Assembly (NCBI GenBank): GCA_017993715.1
Contig: JAGOME010000016.1
Coordinates: forward strand, 1-60,890
Direction: 5' to 3'
From: Phycicoccus sp.
Lineage (GTDB): Bacteria > Actinomycetota > Actinomycetes > Actinomycetales > Dermatophilaceae
Length of the DNA: 60,890 nucleotides
Part shown: in pieces, positions 23,764 to 33,175 of the stretch
Layout: each line of letters begins with the position of its first letter
Position numbering within the stretch: position 1 is the first letter of the stretch
Position numbers and translations under genes: made by a program
Notes under the pieces: model-generated
What the model was told of the DNA's origin: nothing
Databases searched by the model: none
What the model saw: only the letters and a program-made list of their open reading frames with translations

Positions 23764-24423
23764 TCACTCGGCGAGCAGGTCTCCATCGGCGACCCCAAGG
23801 TGATGGGCAAGCTCGGCCGGCGTTGACACCGTGAGGAACTCGGCGAACTTGGCCACCGCGGCATCAAGGTGCTCGCGGGCGACCCCCTCGGTGATGTACA
23901 GCGACTGCGCCACTCGCGCCCAAGGTTCGCCACGGGCCCGTGCATTGAGGACCTGCCGCTGCCGACCGGTCAGGGTTGGCAGCCCGCCGCGCCGGTCGAT
24001 GAGCTCGGCGAGGCCAACGAGCGACTGGGTGACGACCGGCTCGCCCGCTGCGATGCGCTGCATCGCGTCCCACACCACGTCGGCCGGGTCGGCCTTGTGG
24101 ACGATCCCCAGGGCCCCGAGCCGGATGCACTGCGCCAGCACCAGCCGACGGCGTTCGTCGGTGTAGAGGCAGATCGGGTAGCCACGCCGGGCGACCTGCT
24201 GAATGGCTTGGCCACCCTCGATGACGGGGTTTAACCCGTCGGACAGTTTGAGGTCGAGCATCACCAGATCAACTTCGGGTGCCGCTTCGAGGAACGACTC
24301 GACGCTGGAGTGGATCGAGACGAAATCGGCCTGCGGCACCAGGACCGGCAGCCCCACCCGGATCGCCGAGCTGTCATCGACCAGGGCTGCTTGGAGCCGG
24401 GGCATCTCGTTGTCAACTGTCAT
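23764..24423 (-). CDS. LuxR/NarL-type response regulator
   Basis: 219 residues. The receiver has DD in LVDDSSAIRVG, the phospho-acceptor Asp in VMLDLKLSDG near 60 and the conserved Lys in VHKADPADVV near 110. A LuxR-type HTH (LTGRQRQVLNARARGEPWARVAQSL) follows at about 150-200. It is 30 bases downstream of a histidine kinase gene on the same strand, and the two form a two-component pair. The LuxR helix has an unusual GVAREHLDAAVAKF in place of the common TVKTHLRRIYRKL. Target genes are unknown. Confidence 0.85.
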   Translation of the reverse strand: MTVDNEMPRLQAALVDDSSAIRVGLPVLVPQADFVSIHSSVESFLEAAPEVDLVMLDLKLSDGLNPVIEGGQAIQQVARRGYPICLYTDERRRLVLAQCIRLGALGIVHKADPADVVWDAMQRIAAGEPVVTQSLVGLAELIDRRGGLPTLTGRQRQVLNARARGEPWARVAQSLYITEGVAREHLDAAVAKFAEFLTVSTPAELAHHLGVADGDLLAE

Positions 24424-24453
24424 GTTCCGACCACTTCGTGCGTCATTGTCCGA

Positions 24454-25695
24454 CTACTCTGCGCTCTCGATCGGCGGCGGGGAACCCGTGGAATCTCGGG
24501 TTCGACCGTCGAAATGGATCGACGTGCCCTGGCCAGGCTGGGCATAGATATCGACGTCGACACCGAACCTCTCCATGGCGGCGAGGACCTGGGTGGCCAG
24601 TCCATAGCCGAAGGGTTGGGTCTGCGGATCGAAGCCCACCCCGTCATCGGCGATCGACAGGGACCACACAGGGCCGACCCAGTCGGCGTGCACGACAACC
24701 TGATGGGCCTGCGCGTGCCGGCGCACGTTGTGCAACACCGTCACCACGGCACGACGTAGCCCGTCGGCGACCTCGGGGGCGAGCGGCGCCTGGGCACCAA
24801 GGTCGACCGCAAACTCCAACGGCAGGTCCGTGAACCCCTGTACCGCAGCGTCGATGACTTCGCCCAGGGTCTCCGGCTGCCCTTCGCGCAGACGATGAGG
24901 GCGGCGATCCCCAAGGTACTGACGCATCCGCGCCGCCTCGGCGACAGCCTGTTGCCGCAGGGCCTGATGCATCGGCTCGGGCACCGAGTCGTCGCCGAGC
25001 ATGCGCAGCACCCCCGACGCATCGTGCACGAGCAGGCGATAGCGCTCCCGCTCCAACTCCGCGACAGCCAGGGCTTCCGCAGCCCGGGCCGAGTCCGCCT
25101 CGCGCGCCAGCGCCCGCAGGTAGGCAGCCACCCAGGCGGCGGCGCCCGCGAAGAGGGGATACGAGGCGGCATTCGCGAGCAGCGACCACACGTCCACCCC
25201 CCCGGGCACGATCATGACCGTGAAGTACGCCAGCCCGATGGCGGTCCCGATCGCGATGGCCGCGCGCGGACGCCGCGCCCAGCCGCCGGCTCCGGCGGCC
25301 GTCCCGATCGCATACCCCGGGATCCACACGACCCAGCTCGTGATCCGCATCGAGGCAGGAAACAGTTGTGGGAGAACGATGAGCGTTGCGATGGTGACGA
25401 TCACGTCAGCGATCCCCCAGCGCAGCGTCAGCCTCCCCTGGCGCCAGGTACTCACGACCATCGCCGTCGAGAAGAGCGCAACAGCGATCGTCACCGCGAG
25501 GAAGGCCGATGCCGACGAGGCCGACGAAATGGCTCGGGGCAGGGCCAGCGCCACCGTGACGGCCTGCGTCATCCGGATGACGATGAAGGCCCCTGCCACA
25601 ACTCTGTCGACATCGCGCCGCACATCGCCACCGACGCGGGCTTGGATGAACCCCCGCAGACCCGCCGCCTGATCCGCGCGCTCGCTCTCCCCCAT
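24454..25695 (-). CDS. NarL/DesK-type sensor histidine kinase
   Basis: 413 residues. About six transmembrane helices (30-190) form a membrane sensor without a large outer domain. A short coiled coil follows, then the phospho-acceptor helix RLLVHDASGVLRML with His-Asp near 230. A HATPase_c domain has N in VLHNVRRHAQA and DDGVGFDP near 370 and GYGL as G2 box. It phosphorylates the regulator encoded 30 bases downstream. The frame is open to 25953. The ATG at 25695 has the best ribosome-binding site (AGGA, eight bases); ATGs at 25722 and 25803 are possible. Confidence 0.82.
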   Translation of the reverse strand: MGESERADQAAGLRGFIQARVGGDVRRDVDRVVAGAFIVIRMTQAVTVALALPRAISSASSASAFLAVTIAVALFSTAMVVSTWRQGRLTLRWGIADVIVTIATLIVLPQLFPASMRITSWVVWIPGYAIGTAAGAGGWARRPRAAIAIGTAIGLAYFTVMIVPGGVDVWSLLANAASYPLFAGAAAWVAAYLRALAREADSARAAEALAVAELERERYRLLVHDASGVLRMLGDDSVPEPMHQALRQQAVAEAARMRQYLGDRRPHRLREGQPETLGEVIDAAVQGFTDLPLEFAVDLGAQAPLAPEVADGLRRAVVTVLHNVRRHAQAHQVVVHADWVGPVWSLSIADDGVGFDPQTQPFGYGLATQVLAAMERFGVDVDIYAQPGQGTSIHFDGRTRDSTGSPPPIESAE

Positions 25696-25884
25696 CTGGG
25701 CGATCCTAAAGCGCTCCGGCATACCCTCGCCGATGCCTCGTGCTGACCAGCGCCCCGACGTGCCCCCCACGGCCCCTGATTCCGTCCCCGGAGCCAGACT
25801 CATACGGACAGAGGCAAACGCAATCGCGCACTGATCCACCCTAGGGATAACGCGCGTCGCGTCCCACCCCCGATTCAGGGGGTA

Positions 25885-25958
25885 TCCGAATGCCGTGAGG
25901 TCACGACGCGACCCGATCCCCACGCGCCGCGCGTCCGGTGGCGCCCACGGCATTCACG
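25885..25958. repeat. Inverted pair of GAATGCCG motifs upstream of the permease
   Basis: GAATGCCGT (25888-25896) and ACGGCATTC (25947-25955) face each other across about 50 bases in the divergent region between the kinase and the permease gene. The rest of the 330-base gap holds only the permease ribosome-binding site, AGGAGGTG near 26013. Confidence 0.5.
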
Positions 25959-26025
25959 GGTCTAGGTTTGCTCCCCGTGGGGCGAGGGATGCGCTCTGCG
26001 AACCGAGTTTCCAGGAGGTGCGGGC

Positions 26026-27522
26026 GTGGATGTGCTGCGGACTAAGTCCATCGAGCAGACGGTACGAGAAGGCGATGAGCCGGAGTACCAACTCAAGAAG
26101 CAACTGACCGCCACGGACCTCACGGTCTTCGGGGTCGGCGTCGTCATCGGGGCGGGCATCTTCACCGTCGCGGGACGCGCGGCGCACTCCCTGGCTGGCC
26201 CGGCCATCATCATCTCGTTCATCGTGGCCGCCGTGTGCTGCGGCCTGGCCGCGTTGTGTTACGCAGAGTTTGCCTCCTCGATCCCCGTCAGTGGGTCGGC
26301 CTACACGTTCTCCTATGCCTCTCTGGGTGAGATCGTCGCCTGGATCATCGGCTGGGACCTGCTCCTGGAGCTCATGCTCGGCGCATCGGTTGTTGCGCAG
26401 GGCTGGTCGGCGTATCTCGGGGTGTTCCTCGGGCATCTCGGCGTCACGATCCCCGAAGGCATTGCCTACGGGTCATCGTTCGACCTGCCCGCGTTCGTGC
26501 TCGTCGCCCTGCTCACGGTCCTGGTGTCCATCGGTATCAAGGAGTCGATGCGGGTCAACCTCGCCCTAGTCGCGCTCAAAGTCTTCATCGTGCTCTTCGT
26601 CATCTTTGCCGGCCTGAGCTACATCAACACCGCGAACTACACGCCCTTCATCCCCCCGTCGCAGCCCACTGAGTCGCTCAGCACGCTTGAGGCGCCGCTT
26701 ATCCAGACGCTGTTCGGGCTCGATCCCACCGTCTATGGCGTGGGCGGCATCTTCGCGGGTGCGTCGCTGGTCTTCTTCGCATACATCGGCTTCGACGTCG
26801 TGGCAACCACCGCCGAGGAGGCCAAGAACCCGGCGCGCGACCTGCCCCGCGGCATTCTCGGCTCCCTGCTCATCTGCACCGTGCTCTACTGTGCGGTGGC
26901 CCTGGTCATGACTGGCATGGTCCGCTATGACCAGCTGTCCTCGGAGGCCTCGCTCGCGCAGGTGTTCACCGATGTAGGCAAGCCTGGCTACGCCACCCTC
27001 ATCTCCGCGGGCGCGGTCGCTGGCCTGACGACCGTCGTCATGACCCTGCTCATCGGCACCTCGCGGGTGATCTTCGCGATGTCGCGCGACTGGCTGCTGC
27101 CCGCCTCGTGGGGCAAGTCCAACCCGCGCACCGGCACCCCGGTCAAGATCACCGTCGGCGTCGGCGTCATCGTCGCCCTCGTGGCGGCCCTCACCCCGGT
27201 CGGCAAGCTCGAGTACATGATCAACATCGGCACGCTCACGGCATTCTTCCTGGTCTCGCTCGCCGTGCCGGTGCTGCGCAAGCGGCGGCCAGACTTCCAC
27301 CGGCCGTTCCGGGTGCCGTTCAGCCCGTGGCTGCCGTGGCTGTCCGCAGCGATCTGCGCCTACCTGATGCTGACCCTGCCGCTGGAGACCTGGTACCGCT
27401 TCATCATCTGGATGGTGCTCGGCTTCGCGATCTACTTCGTCTACAGCTACAGGAACTCCAAGCTCGGGAAGTCTGAGGCCGCCGCCAAGGCCGCTGCCGG
27501 GTCGGAGGGTTCGACCTCCTGA
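26026..27522 (+). CDS. APC-superfamily amino acid permease
   Basis: 498 residues with 12 to 14 transmembrane helices. The first helix carries GVGVVIGAGIFTVAGR, the substrate-binding GxGIF motif of APC carriers, and YAEFASSIPVSGSAYTFSYASLGE follows, as in cationic amino acid transporters (CAT/YfnA type). Probably imports an amino acid with protons. The GTG at 26026 has AGGAGGTG eight bases upstream. The 3' end faces the YeiH gene with only 13 bases between stops. Confidence 0.9.
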   Translation: MDVLRTKSIEQTVREGDEPEYQLKKQLTATDLTVFGVGVVIGAGIFTVAGRAAHSLAGPAIIISFIVAAVCCGLAALCYAEFASSIPVSGSAYTFSYASLGEIVAWIIGWDLLLELMLGASVVAQGWSAYLGVFLGHLGVTIPEGIAYGSSFDLPAFVLVALLTVLVSIGIKESMRVNLALVALKVFIVLFVIFAGLSYINTANYTPFIPPSQPTESLSTLEAPLIQTLFGLDPTVYGVGGIFAGASLVFFAYIGFDVVATTAEEAKNPARDLPRGILGSLLICTVLYCAVALVMTGMVRYDQLSSEASLAQVFTDVGKPGYATLISAGAVAGLTTVVMTLLIGTSRVIFAMSRDWLLPASWGKSNPRTGTPVKITVGVGVIVALVAALTPVGKLEYMINIGTLTAFFLVSLAVPVLRKRRPDFHRPFRVPFSPWLPWLSAAICAYLMLTLPLETWYRFIIWMVLGFAIYFVYSYRNSKLGKSEAAAKAAAGSEGSTS

Positions 27523-27535
27523 GGTGTTCTCGCAC

Positions 27536-28621
27536 CTAGGCCCAGACCAGGACTCCACCCAAGGCCACGGCGTAGACGAGCGCTGTGGCCAGGGCACCGA
27601 GGATCAGGGGGCGTCCGGCCTGCCGGAAGGCGGCAAGCCGGACCCCCAGCCCGAGGGCGAACATGGCCGCGGCGAGCAGGAGGGTCTGCGCATAGCCGGC
27701 CGCGGCTAGGGCGGCCTGCGGGATCGGGACGAACGACCGCACCAGGACCGCGGCGATGAAGCCGGCAACGAACAGCGGGAGCAGGGGCGGGCGGTGCGCC
27801 TGGGTCCCCGCCTGACGGCGCCGCTGCCACAGGCTGAGGCCGGCCATCACCGGGGCCAGGAGCGCCACCCTGGCGAGCTTGACGACGACGGCGACGCTCA
27901 AGGCGGCGCTCCCCACGAGTCCGGCTGACGCGACGACTTGAGCGACCTCATGGACCGACGCCCCGATGAACACCCCCGACCACTGTTCGCTGAGCCCCGC
28001 CCACTGGGCCACCAAGGGCGCCAAGGGGATCGACAGGGTGCCGAAGAGGACCACCAGTCCGACGCCGGTGGCGACCTCTTCCTCCTCGGCGTCGATGACC
28101 CCGTCCGCGGCCGCGACCGCCGCTGCGCCACAGATGGAGAAGCCGCAGGCAATGAGAATGCGCTGCGTGACCGGCACCCGCAGTGCCGTGCCCAGGGCTA
28201 GGCCGCCCGCCATGCCCAGCGCCACGACCGCGACGGCAATGCTGACGACGTCGGGTCCGAGCTGCACGATGTCCTGGAGCGAGAGCTGGAGACCCAGAAG
28301 CACGATGCCGATCCGCAGCACCCGTTTGCTCGCCACGGACACGCCGGGCGCCCACGCAGTCGGCACCGGGACGACATTGGCGACAACGACACCAGCGACA
28401 ATCGCGACCAGGAGCGCGCTGACCGACGGCAGCACGACATTGAGGGCAAGGCCCGCCACCGCGACGCCGAAGCACACCAGGAGACCCGGCCGGAGACTCG
28501 TCTCTGGCCTCGGCTCGCGGGTCGACGGCTGCGCACGCCCGGCATCGCGCGAGGCGCCCGCTCCGGGGGCGCCCGCCCTCGGGGCGTGAGGATCGCGATC
28601 CCCGGAACGTTCCTGCGTCAT
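27536..28621 (-). CDS. YeiH/UPF0324-family putative sulfate (anion) exporter
   Basis: 361 residues. A disordered Arg/Pro/Ala-rich N terminus (1-40) is followed by about ten transmembrane helices. Family blocks are SKRVLRIGIVLLGLQLSL near 98, ACGFSICGAAAVAAA near 158 and FIGASVHEVAQVVA near 220. YeiH-like carriers are commonly paired with a LysR regulator (CysB/YeiE-like or TauR-like), as here. The true anion is not established. Confidence 0.88.
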   Translation of the reverse strand: MTQERSGDRDPHAPRAGAPGAGASRDAGRAQPSTREPRPETSLRPGLLVCFGVAVAGLALNVVLPSVSALLVAIVAGVVVANVVPVPTAWAPGVSVASKRVLRIGIVLLGLQLSLQDIVQLGPDVVSIAVAVVALGMAGGLALGTALRVPVTQRILIACGFSICGAAAVAAADGVIDAEEEEVATGVGLVVLFGTLSIPLAPLVAQWAGLSEQWSGVFIGASVHEVAQVVASAGLVGSAALSVAVVVKLARVALLAPVMAGLSLWQRRRQAGTQAHRPPLLPLFVAGFIAAVLVRSFVPIPQAALAAAGYAQTLLLAAAMFALGLGVRLAAFRQAGRPLILGALATALVYAVALGGVLVWA

Positions 28622-28677
28622 TCTTCGACAGTGCCGCGAGGAAGCCCATGCCGATAGCCCCCAGATTCACCCTGGCT

Positions 28678-28694
28678 CATATCATTGCGATATG
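28678..28694. promoter_or_regulatory. Putative LysR operator over the regulator start codon
   Basis: CATATC-ATTGC-GATATG is a perfect inverted repeat between the divergent YeiH and LysR genes. Its right arm contains the ATG of the LysR gene, so binding would block both transcription and start selection. It fits the AT-rich T-N11-A dyads of LysR-type regulators. Confidence 0.6.
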
Positions 28695-29627
28695 GGCTTG
28701 CACAGCAGCACCCCGTGGCCGGACCTGGCTCTGCTGGAGTTGCTTGTCGCCATCGACAGCACCGGCTCGCTCAGCGAGGCCTCGCGCCGGGTCGGCGTGA
28801 GCCAACCCAACGCCAGCCGCACCCTGCGGCGGGTCGAGCGGACACTGGGACTGGCTCTGGTCGAGGCCGATACCCGCGGATCTCGCCTCACCCCGCACGG
28901 GGTCTTGGTCGCCGAGTGGGCGCAGTCCGTGTTGGATCCCGCCCGAGCGCTCCTGGTCGCCGTCGAGGGATTGCGGACGGATTCGCGAGGCCATCTCGCG
29001 GTGGCGGCCAGCCGCACCATTGCCGAGTATGCCGTCCCGGCCTGGCTCGCGCTGTTGCGCAGCGAGCAGCCTCAGGTGCTGGCCACCTTGACCGTGGACA
29101 ACTCCAGCCAGGTCTGCGATCTGGTCCTCGATCACGCGTGCGAACTGGGTTTCATCGAGTCCCCAGGCGTCCCGAAGTCCCTGCGCCACACGACGATCGG
29201 CGTCGACGAGCTCGTCGTCGTCGTGGCGCCGAGTCATCCGTGGACGCGTCGACGTCGCCGGCCAGTTACGGCGGCCGAATTGGCAGCCACGCCTCTGGTC
29301 GTGCGCGAGAGCGGGTCCGGGACGCGAGCGACCGCCGAGCGGGCGCTCACGGCATTCGACCGGGCGGCACCGGCCCTGGAGTTGGCGAGCAACGAGGCCG
29401 TACGGATCGCGGTCGCGTCAGGGGCCGGACCGGCGATCCTCAGTCCACTGGCCGTTGCCTCGGCCCTCGCCTCGGGACAGCTGACCCAGGTCGCCGTGGA
29501 AGGCGTCGACCTGCGCCGCCGATTCCGTGCCGTCTGGAGCAGGAGCCGCACCCTGGCCCCCGCGGCCGGAGAGTTGCTCCGCATCGCACGGATCGCGCGT
29601 CCCTCGCCATCGGTTCGAGGTATCTGA
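28692..29627 (+). CDS. LysR-family transcriptional regulator
   Basis: 311 residues. The N-terminal winged HTH (about 14-72) has LLVAIDSTGSLSEASRRVGVSQPNASRTLRRVE, and the type 2 periplasmic-binding-like effector domain runs from about 95. It is divergent from the YeiH exporter and most likely controls it in response to a small anion or amino acid. The ATG is embedded in the palindromic operator, and no ribosome-binding site is visible, so a leaderless or repressor-controlled start is plausible. Confidence 0.9.
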   Translation: MGLHSSTPWPDLALLELLVAIDSTGSLSEASRRVGVSQPNASRTLRRVERTLGLALVEADTRGSRLTPHGVLVAEWAQSVLDPARALLVAVEGLRTDSRGHLAVAASRTIAEYAVPAWLALLRSEQPQVLATLTVDNSSQVCDLVLDHACELGFIESPGVPKSLRHTTIGVDELVVVVAPSHPWTRRRRRPVTAAELAATPLVVRESGSGTRATAERALTAFDRAAPALELASNEAVRIAVASGAGPAILSPLAVASALASGQLTQVAVEGVDLRRRFRAVWSRSRTLAPAAGELLRIARIARPSPSVRGI

Positions 29628-29688
29628 CGCATCAGTTCCGTGCGTCTATTACCTCGAACCGATGAGCGGGCCTCTGGCCAGCTTCTTG

Positions 29689-31095
29689 TCAGAGAGCCGC
29701 GATGATGTCCTCGACCCGTTCCTTGGCGTCCCCGAACAGCATCTGGGTGTTGTCGCGGAAGAAGAGCGGGTTCTGCACGCCGGCATAGCCCGTGGCCATG
29801 GATCGCTTGAAGACGATGACGTCCGCGGCATTCCACACCTCCAGCACCGGCATTCCGGCAATGGGTGAGGTGGGGTCCTCAGCGGCGGCCGGGTTGACCG
29901 TGTCGTTGGCGCCGATGACGAGCACGACGTCGGTCTCGGGGAAGTCCTCGTTGATCTCGTCCATCTCCAGGACGATGTCGTAGGGGACCTTGGCCTCGGC
30001 GAGCAGGACATTCATGTGTCCGGGCAGGCGACCGGCGACCGGATGGATCCCGAACCGCACGTTGACGCCGCGCTCCTTGAGCCGACTGGTCAGGACCGCG
30101 ACGGCGTGCTGCGCCTGAGCCGTGGCCATGCCGTAGCCGGGGGTGATGACGACATTGCGCGCCTCACCGAGGAGCGCGGCCGCACCAGCGGCGTTGATCT
30201 CGTGGTGCTCGCCATACTCCTTGGCTTCGCCGGTGACCTGACCATCGGATCCGAAGCCCCCCATGATGACCGACGCGAACGAGCGGTTCATCGCCTTGCA
30301 CATGATGTACGAGAGGTAGGCACCCGAGGAGCCCACGAGGGCACCGGTGACGATGAGCAGATCATTGCCGAGCATGAAGCCGGATGCGGCTGCGGCCCAA
30401 CCGGAATACGAGTTGAGCATGGAGACCACGACGGGCATGTCGCCGCCGCCGATCGAGGCCACCAGGTGCCAGCCGAAGAGCAGCGCGATGACCGTCATGA
30501 TGGCCAGCGGCACGATCGAGGGGGCCACGACGAACCAGGCGAGCAGACCCGCAGAGACCAGCAGGGCCAGGAGGTTGAGCAGGTGTCGCGCGGGCAGCAC
30601 GAGCGGCGAGGACTTGATCCGGGCGGACAGTTTGAGGAATGCCACGATCGAGCCGGTGAAGGTCACCGCACCGATGAAGACCCCGAGGAACACCTCGACG
30701 TTGTGGATCGTCGTCATGCCGGCGGCATCCATCGCCGCCTCGGCCGCGGCATTCCCGTGGACGTCGAGATAGCTGTTGTAGCCCACCAGGACCGCGGCCA
30801 GACCGACGAAGCTGTGCATCATCGCGATGAGCTCGGGCATGCCCGTCATCTCGACGACCTTGGCTCGCCAGATCCCGATCGCCGCGCCGACCGCCATGGC
30901 GGCGGCAAGCATCCCGAATGCCGTGAAGCCGTCGTTGTCGATGACCGAGGCGATCGTGGCGACCAGGGCGATCGTCATCCCGATCATGCCGAAACGGTTG
31001 CCGTTCTTGGCAGTTTCGTGCCTGGACAGGCCAGCGAGGGCCAGGATGAAGAAGAAGGCGGCGACGACGTATGCCGCGTTGACCAGGTTCGTCAT
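29689..31095 (-). CDS. pntB: NAD(P) transhydrogenase, beta subunit
   Basis: 468 residues. Nine transmembrane helices (about 5-275) are followed by domain III, with the NADP-binding fold [10 protein letters not shown] near 320 and [14 protein letters not shown] near 400. With the alpha subunit it couples proton entry to hydride transfer from NADH to NADP. It follows pntA by four bases. The C-terminal region contains two CGGCATTC copies 22 bases apart (29826, 29848). Confidence 0.95.
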   Translation of the reverse strand: MTNLVNAAYVVAAFFFILALAGLSRHETAKNGNRFGMIGMTIALVATIASVIDNDGFTAFGMLAAAMAVGAAIGIWRAKVVEMTGMPELIAMMHSFVGLAAVLVGYNSYLDVHGNAAAEAAMDAAGMTTIHNVEVFLGVFIGAVTFTGSIVAFLKLSARIKSSPLVLPARHLLNLLALLVSAGLLAWFVVAPSIVPLAIMTVIALLFGWHLVASIGGGDMPVVVSMLNSYSGWAAAASGFMLGNDLLIVTGALVGSSGAYLSYIMCKAMNRSFASVIMGGFGSDGQVTGEAKEYGEHHEINAAGAAALLGEARNVVITPGYGMATAQAQHAVAVLTSRLKERGVNVRFGIHPVAGRLPGHMNVLLAEAKVPYDIVLEMDEINEDFPETDVVLVIGANDTVNPAAAEDPTSPIAGMPVLEVWNAADVIVFKRSMATGYAGVQNPLFFRDNTQMLFGDAKERVEDIIAAL

Positions 31096-31099
31096 GGTC

Positions 31100-32623
31100 T
31101 CAGGCCCTCCGGAACATGTTGAGCATCCGCTGCGTCACGGTGAAGCCACCGAAGACGTTGATGCTGGCGACCAGGGTGGCGATGAGGGCCAAGATGACCA
31201 CCGTCGAGTTGTCCGATCCCACTTGGAGCAGCGCCCCGACGACGATGATCCCGCTGATGGCGTTGGTGACCGACATCAACGGCGTGTGCAGCGCGTGGTG
31301 GACGTTGCCGATGACGTAAAAGCCGATGACGACCGCGAGCACGAACACCGTGAGGTGGCCGAGGAAGGCCGCCGGCGACACGGCCGCCAAGAGGAGGAAT
31401 GCCGCCGAGCCGATCCCGACCCACCAGAAGCTCCGGTTGGGGTTGGGCTCCTTCTTCTCCTTGACGACCAGGGGGGCGGGCACGGCCGCCGGGGCTGCCG
31501 ACACCTGCACGGCTGGTGGTGGCCACAGGACCTCCCCGTCTCTGGCGACGGTCAGGCCGCGCTGCACCGGGTCCTCGAAGTCCAGCGTGAGCTCGCCGTC
31601 CTTGTCGGGCGTGACCAGCTTCAGGAGGTTGACCAGGTTGGTGCCGAAGAGCTGGCTAGCTTGAGTAGGGAGGCGACCCGGAAGATCGCTGTAGCCGAGG
31701 ATCGTCACCCCGTTATCGGTGACGACCTTCTGGTCCACGACCGAGCCCGCGACGTTGCCGCCGTTGGAGGCCGCCATGTCGACGACAACCGAGCCAGGCT
31801 TCATCGAGGCGACCATCTCCTCGGTAATTAGTCGCGGCGCCGGACGTCCCGGGATCAGTGCCGTGGTGACGATGATGTCGACATCCTTGGCCTGCGCGGC
31901 ATACAGCGCGGCGGCCTTGGCGTCGAAGTCCTGGCTGGTCTCCTTGGCGTAGCCGTCGGCTGAGGGACCGGTGTCCTCGATGTCGATCCGGAGGAACTCC
32001 CCGCCCATCGACTCGACCTGGTCAGCCACTTCGGACCGGGCGTCGAACGCGCGCACGATGGCGCCGAGCGAGGAGGCGGTGCCGATGGCCGACAGCCCGG
32101 CCACCCCAGCGCCGATGATGAGGACCTTGGCGGGGGGCACCTTGCCGGCTGCGGTGACCTGTCCGGTGAAGAACGAGCCGAACTCGTGCGCAGCCTCGAT
32201 GACGGCCCGATATCCGCCGATGTTGGCCATCGACGACAGCACGTCCAAGGCTTGGGCTCGCGAGATGCGCGGCACGGCGTCCATGGCCAACGCCGTCACG
32301 CCCCGATCCGCGAGGGCCTGCACCAGGTCCGGACTGAGGGCGGGCGCCATGAGGGACGCCACCGCCTGCCCTGCGTGCAAACGCTCGATCTCGGCTGGCG
32401 ACGGGGCGTTGATCTTGAGGATGACGTCGGCATCCCAGACCCCAGCACCCACGATGTCGGCGCCGGCGGCGGCATACGCATCATCGGTGAAGCTGGCGGC
32501 CTCTCCGGCGCCGGACTCGACGGACACGACATAGCCCAGGCCGATCAGCTGATCGACGGTCTTTGGTGTCGCCGCCACCCGAGTCTCTCCGGGGCGGCTC
32601 TCCACTGGAACACCGATACGCAC
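31100..32623 (-). CDS. pntA: NAD(P) transhydrogenase, alpha subunit (fused form)
   Basis: 507 residues with domain I and the alpha-subunit membrane part in one chain. [20 protein letters not shown] at the N terminus, NAD-binding [18 protein letters not shown] near 175 and [12 protein letters not shown] near 265 mark domain I. A Pro/Ala linker near 385 is followed by four transmembrane helices. The organisation corresponds to the E. coli two-subunit type rather than split alpha1/alpha2. It heads the pntAB operon and should supply NADPH. Confidence 0.95.
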   Translation of the reverse strand: MRIGVPVESRPGETRVAATPKTVDQLIGLGYVVSVESGAGEAASFTDDAYAAAGADIVGAGVWDADVILKINAPSPAEIERLHAGQAVASLMAPALSPDLVQALADRGVTALAMDAVPRISRAQALDVLSSMANIGGYRAVIEAAHEFGSFFTGQVTAAGKVPPAKVLIIGAGVAGLSAIGTASSLGAIVRAFDARSEVADQVESMGGEFLRIDIEDTGPSADGYAKETSQDFDAKAAALYAAQAKDVDIIVTTALIPGRPAPRLITEEMVASMKPGSVVVDMAASNGGNVAGSVVDQKVVTDNGVTILGYSDLPGRLPTQASQLFGTNLVNLLKLVTPDKDGELTLDFEDPVQRGLTVARDGEVLWPPPAVQVSAAPAAVPAPLVVKEKKEPNPNRSFWWVGIGSAAFLLLAAVSPAAFLGHLTVFVLAVVIGFYVIGNVHHALHTPLMSVTNAISGIIVVGALLQVGSDNSTVVILALIATLVASINVFGGFTVTQRMLNMFRRA

Positions 32624-32819
32624 GGTTCATCTCCTAGAGGTTCGGGGCCGAGATCGAACTTAGCGTTTCCCTGGGCCGGCCGGACTCGGATGTGACGGTC
32701 GTCCATGTGGTACCTGGCAAGGACATCACGCCCAGGCCGACGCCGGAGGTGGCGATCAGAACGTGACCGATCCCGGGTGGTCGTTCCGCTTGCCGACAGG
32801 GCTCACACGCGGTAGACCT

Positions 32820-32835
32820 ATAGCATGTTCGCTAT
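32820..32835. promoter_or_regulatory. Palindrome over the start of the HTH gene
   Basis: ATAGC-ATGTTC-GCTAT spans both possible start codons (32825 and 32834) and follows TATAGC at 32819. Likely the autoregulatory site of the adjoining XRE-type regulator, placed at the transcript 5' end. Confidence 0.55.
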
Positions 32836-33175
32836 GTCCCCAGGGGGGACCTCGAGGCCCTCGGCACCGCGAAGCCCGCGTGATCGCCCCGTCGCCCGAC
32901 TGCGCGACCGCCTGGCCCAAGGCCCGATCGACAGCGACGACCAGCCCCTGTATCGGCAGATCGCCGAGCAGATCACGACCCGGCGCCAGGACCTCCGGCT
33001 CTCCCAAGCCGAGCTCGCCTCCCTGTGCGACACCACGCAGTCCGCCATCGCCCGCCTGGAGAGCGGCGGCCGACCCCCCCGGATCGACACGTTGCTGCGC
33101 ATCGCGGGCGCCCTGGACTGTGACCTGCGGATCGAACTACGGCCGCGCACGCGGCGGAAAGGGGTTTCGTCATGA
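32825..33175 (+). CDS. XRE-family HTH regulator coupled to a membrane protein
   Basis: 116 residues. A disordered, Arg/Pro-rich N terminus (1-40) is followed by an HTH of the XRE/HipB type with LRLSQAELASLCDTTQSAIARLESG and VRL-type helix ending RIDTLLRIAGALDCDLRIEL. The gene overlaps the next by four bases (ATGA), so the two proteins are made together. A palindrome lies over its start, typical of autoregulation. The architecture is toxin-antitoxin-like, but the partner is a membrane protein with zinc ribbons rather than a known toxin. Confidence 0.8.
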   Translation: MFAMSPGGTSRPSAPRSPRDRPVARLRDRLAQGPIDSDDQPLYRQIAEQITTRRQDLRLSQAELASLCDTTQSAIARLESGGRPPRIDTLLRIAGALDCDLRIELRPRTRRKGVSS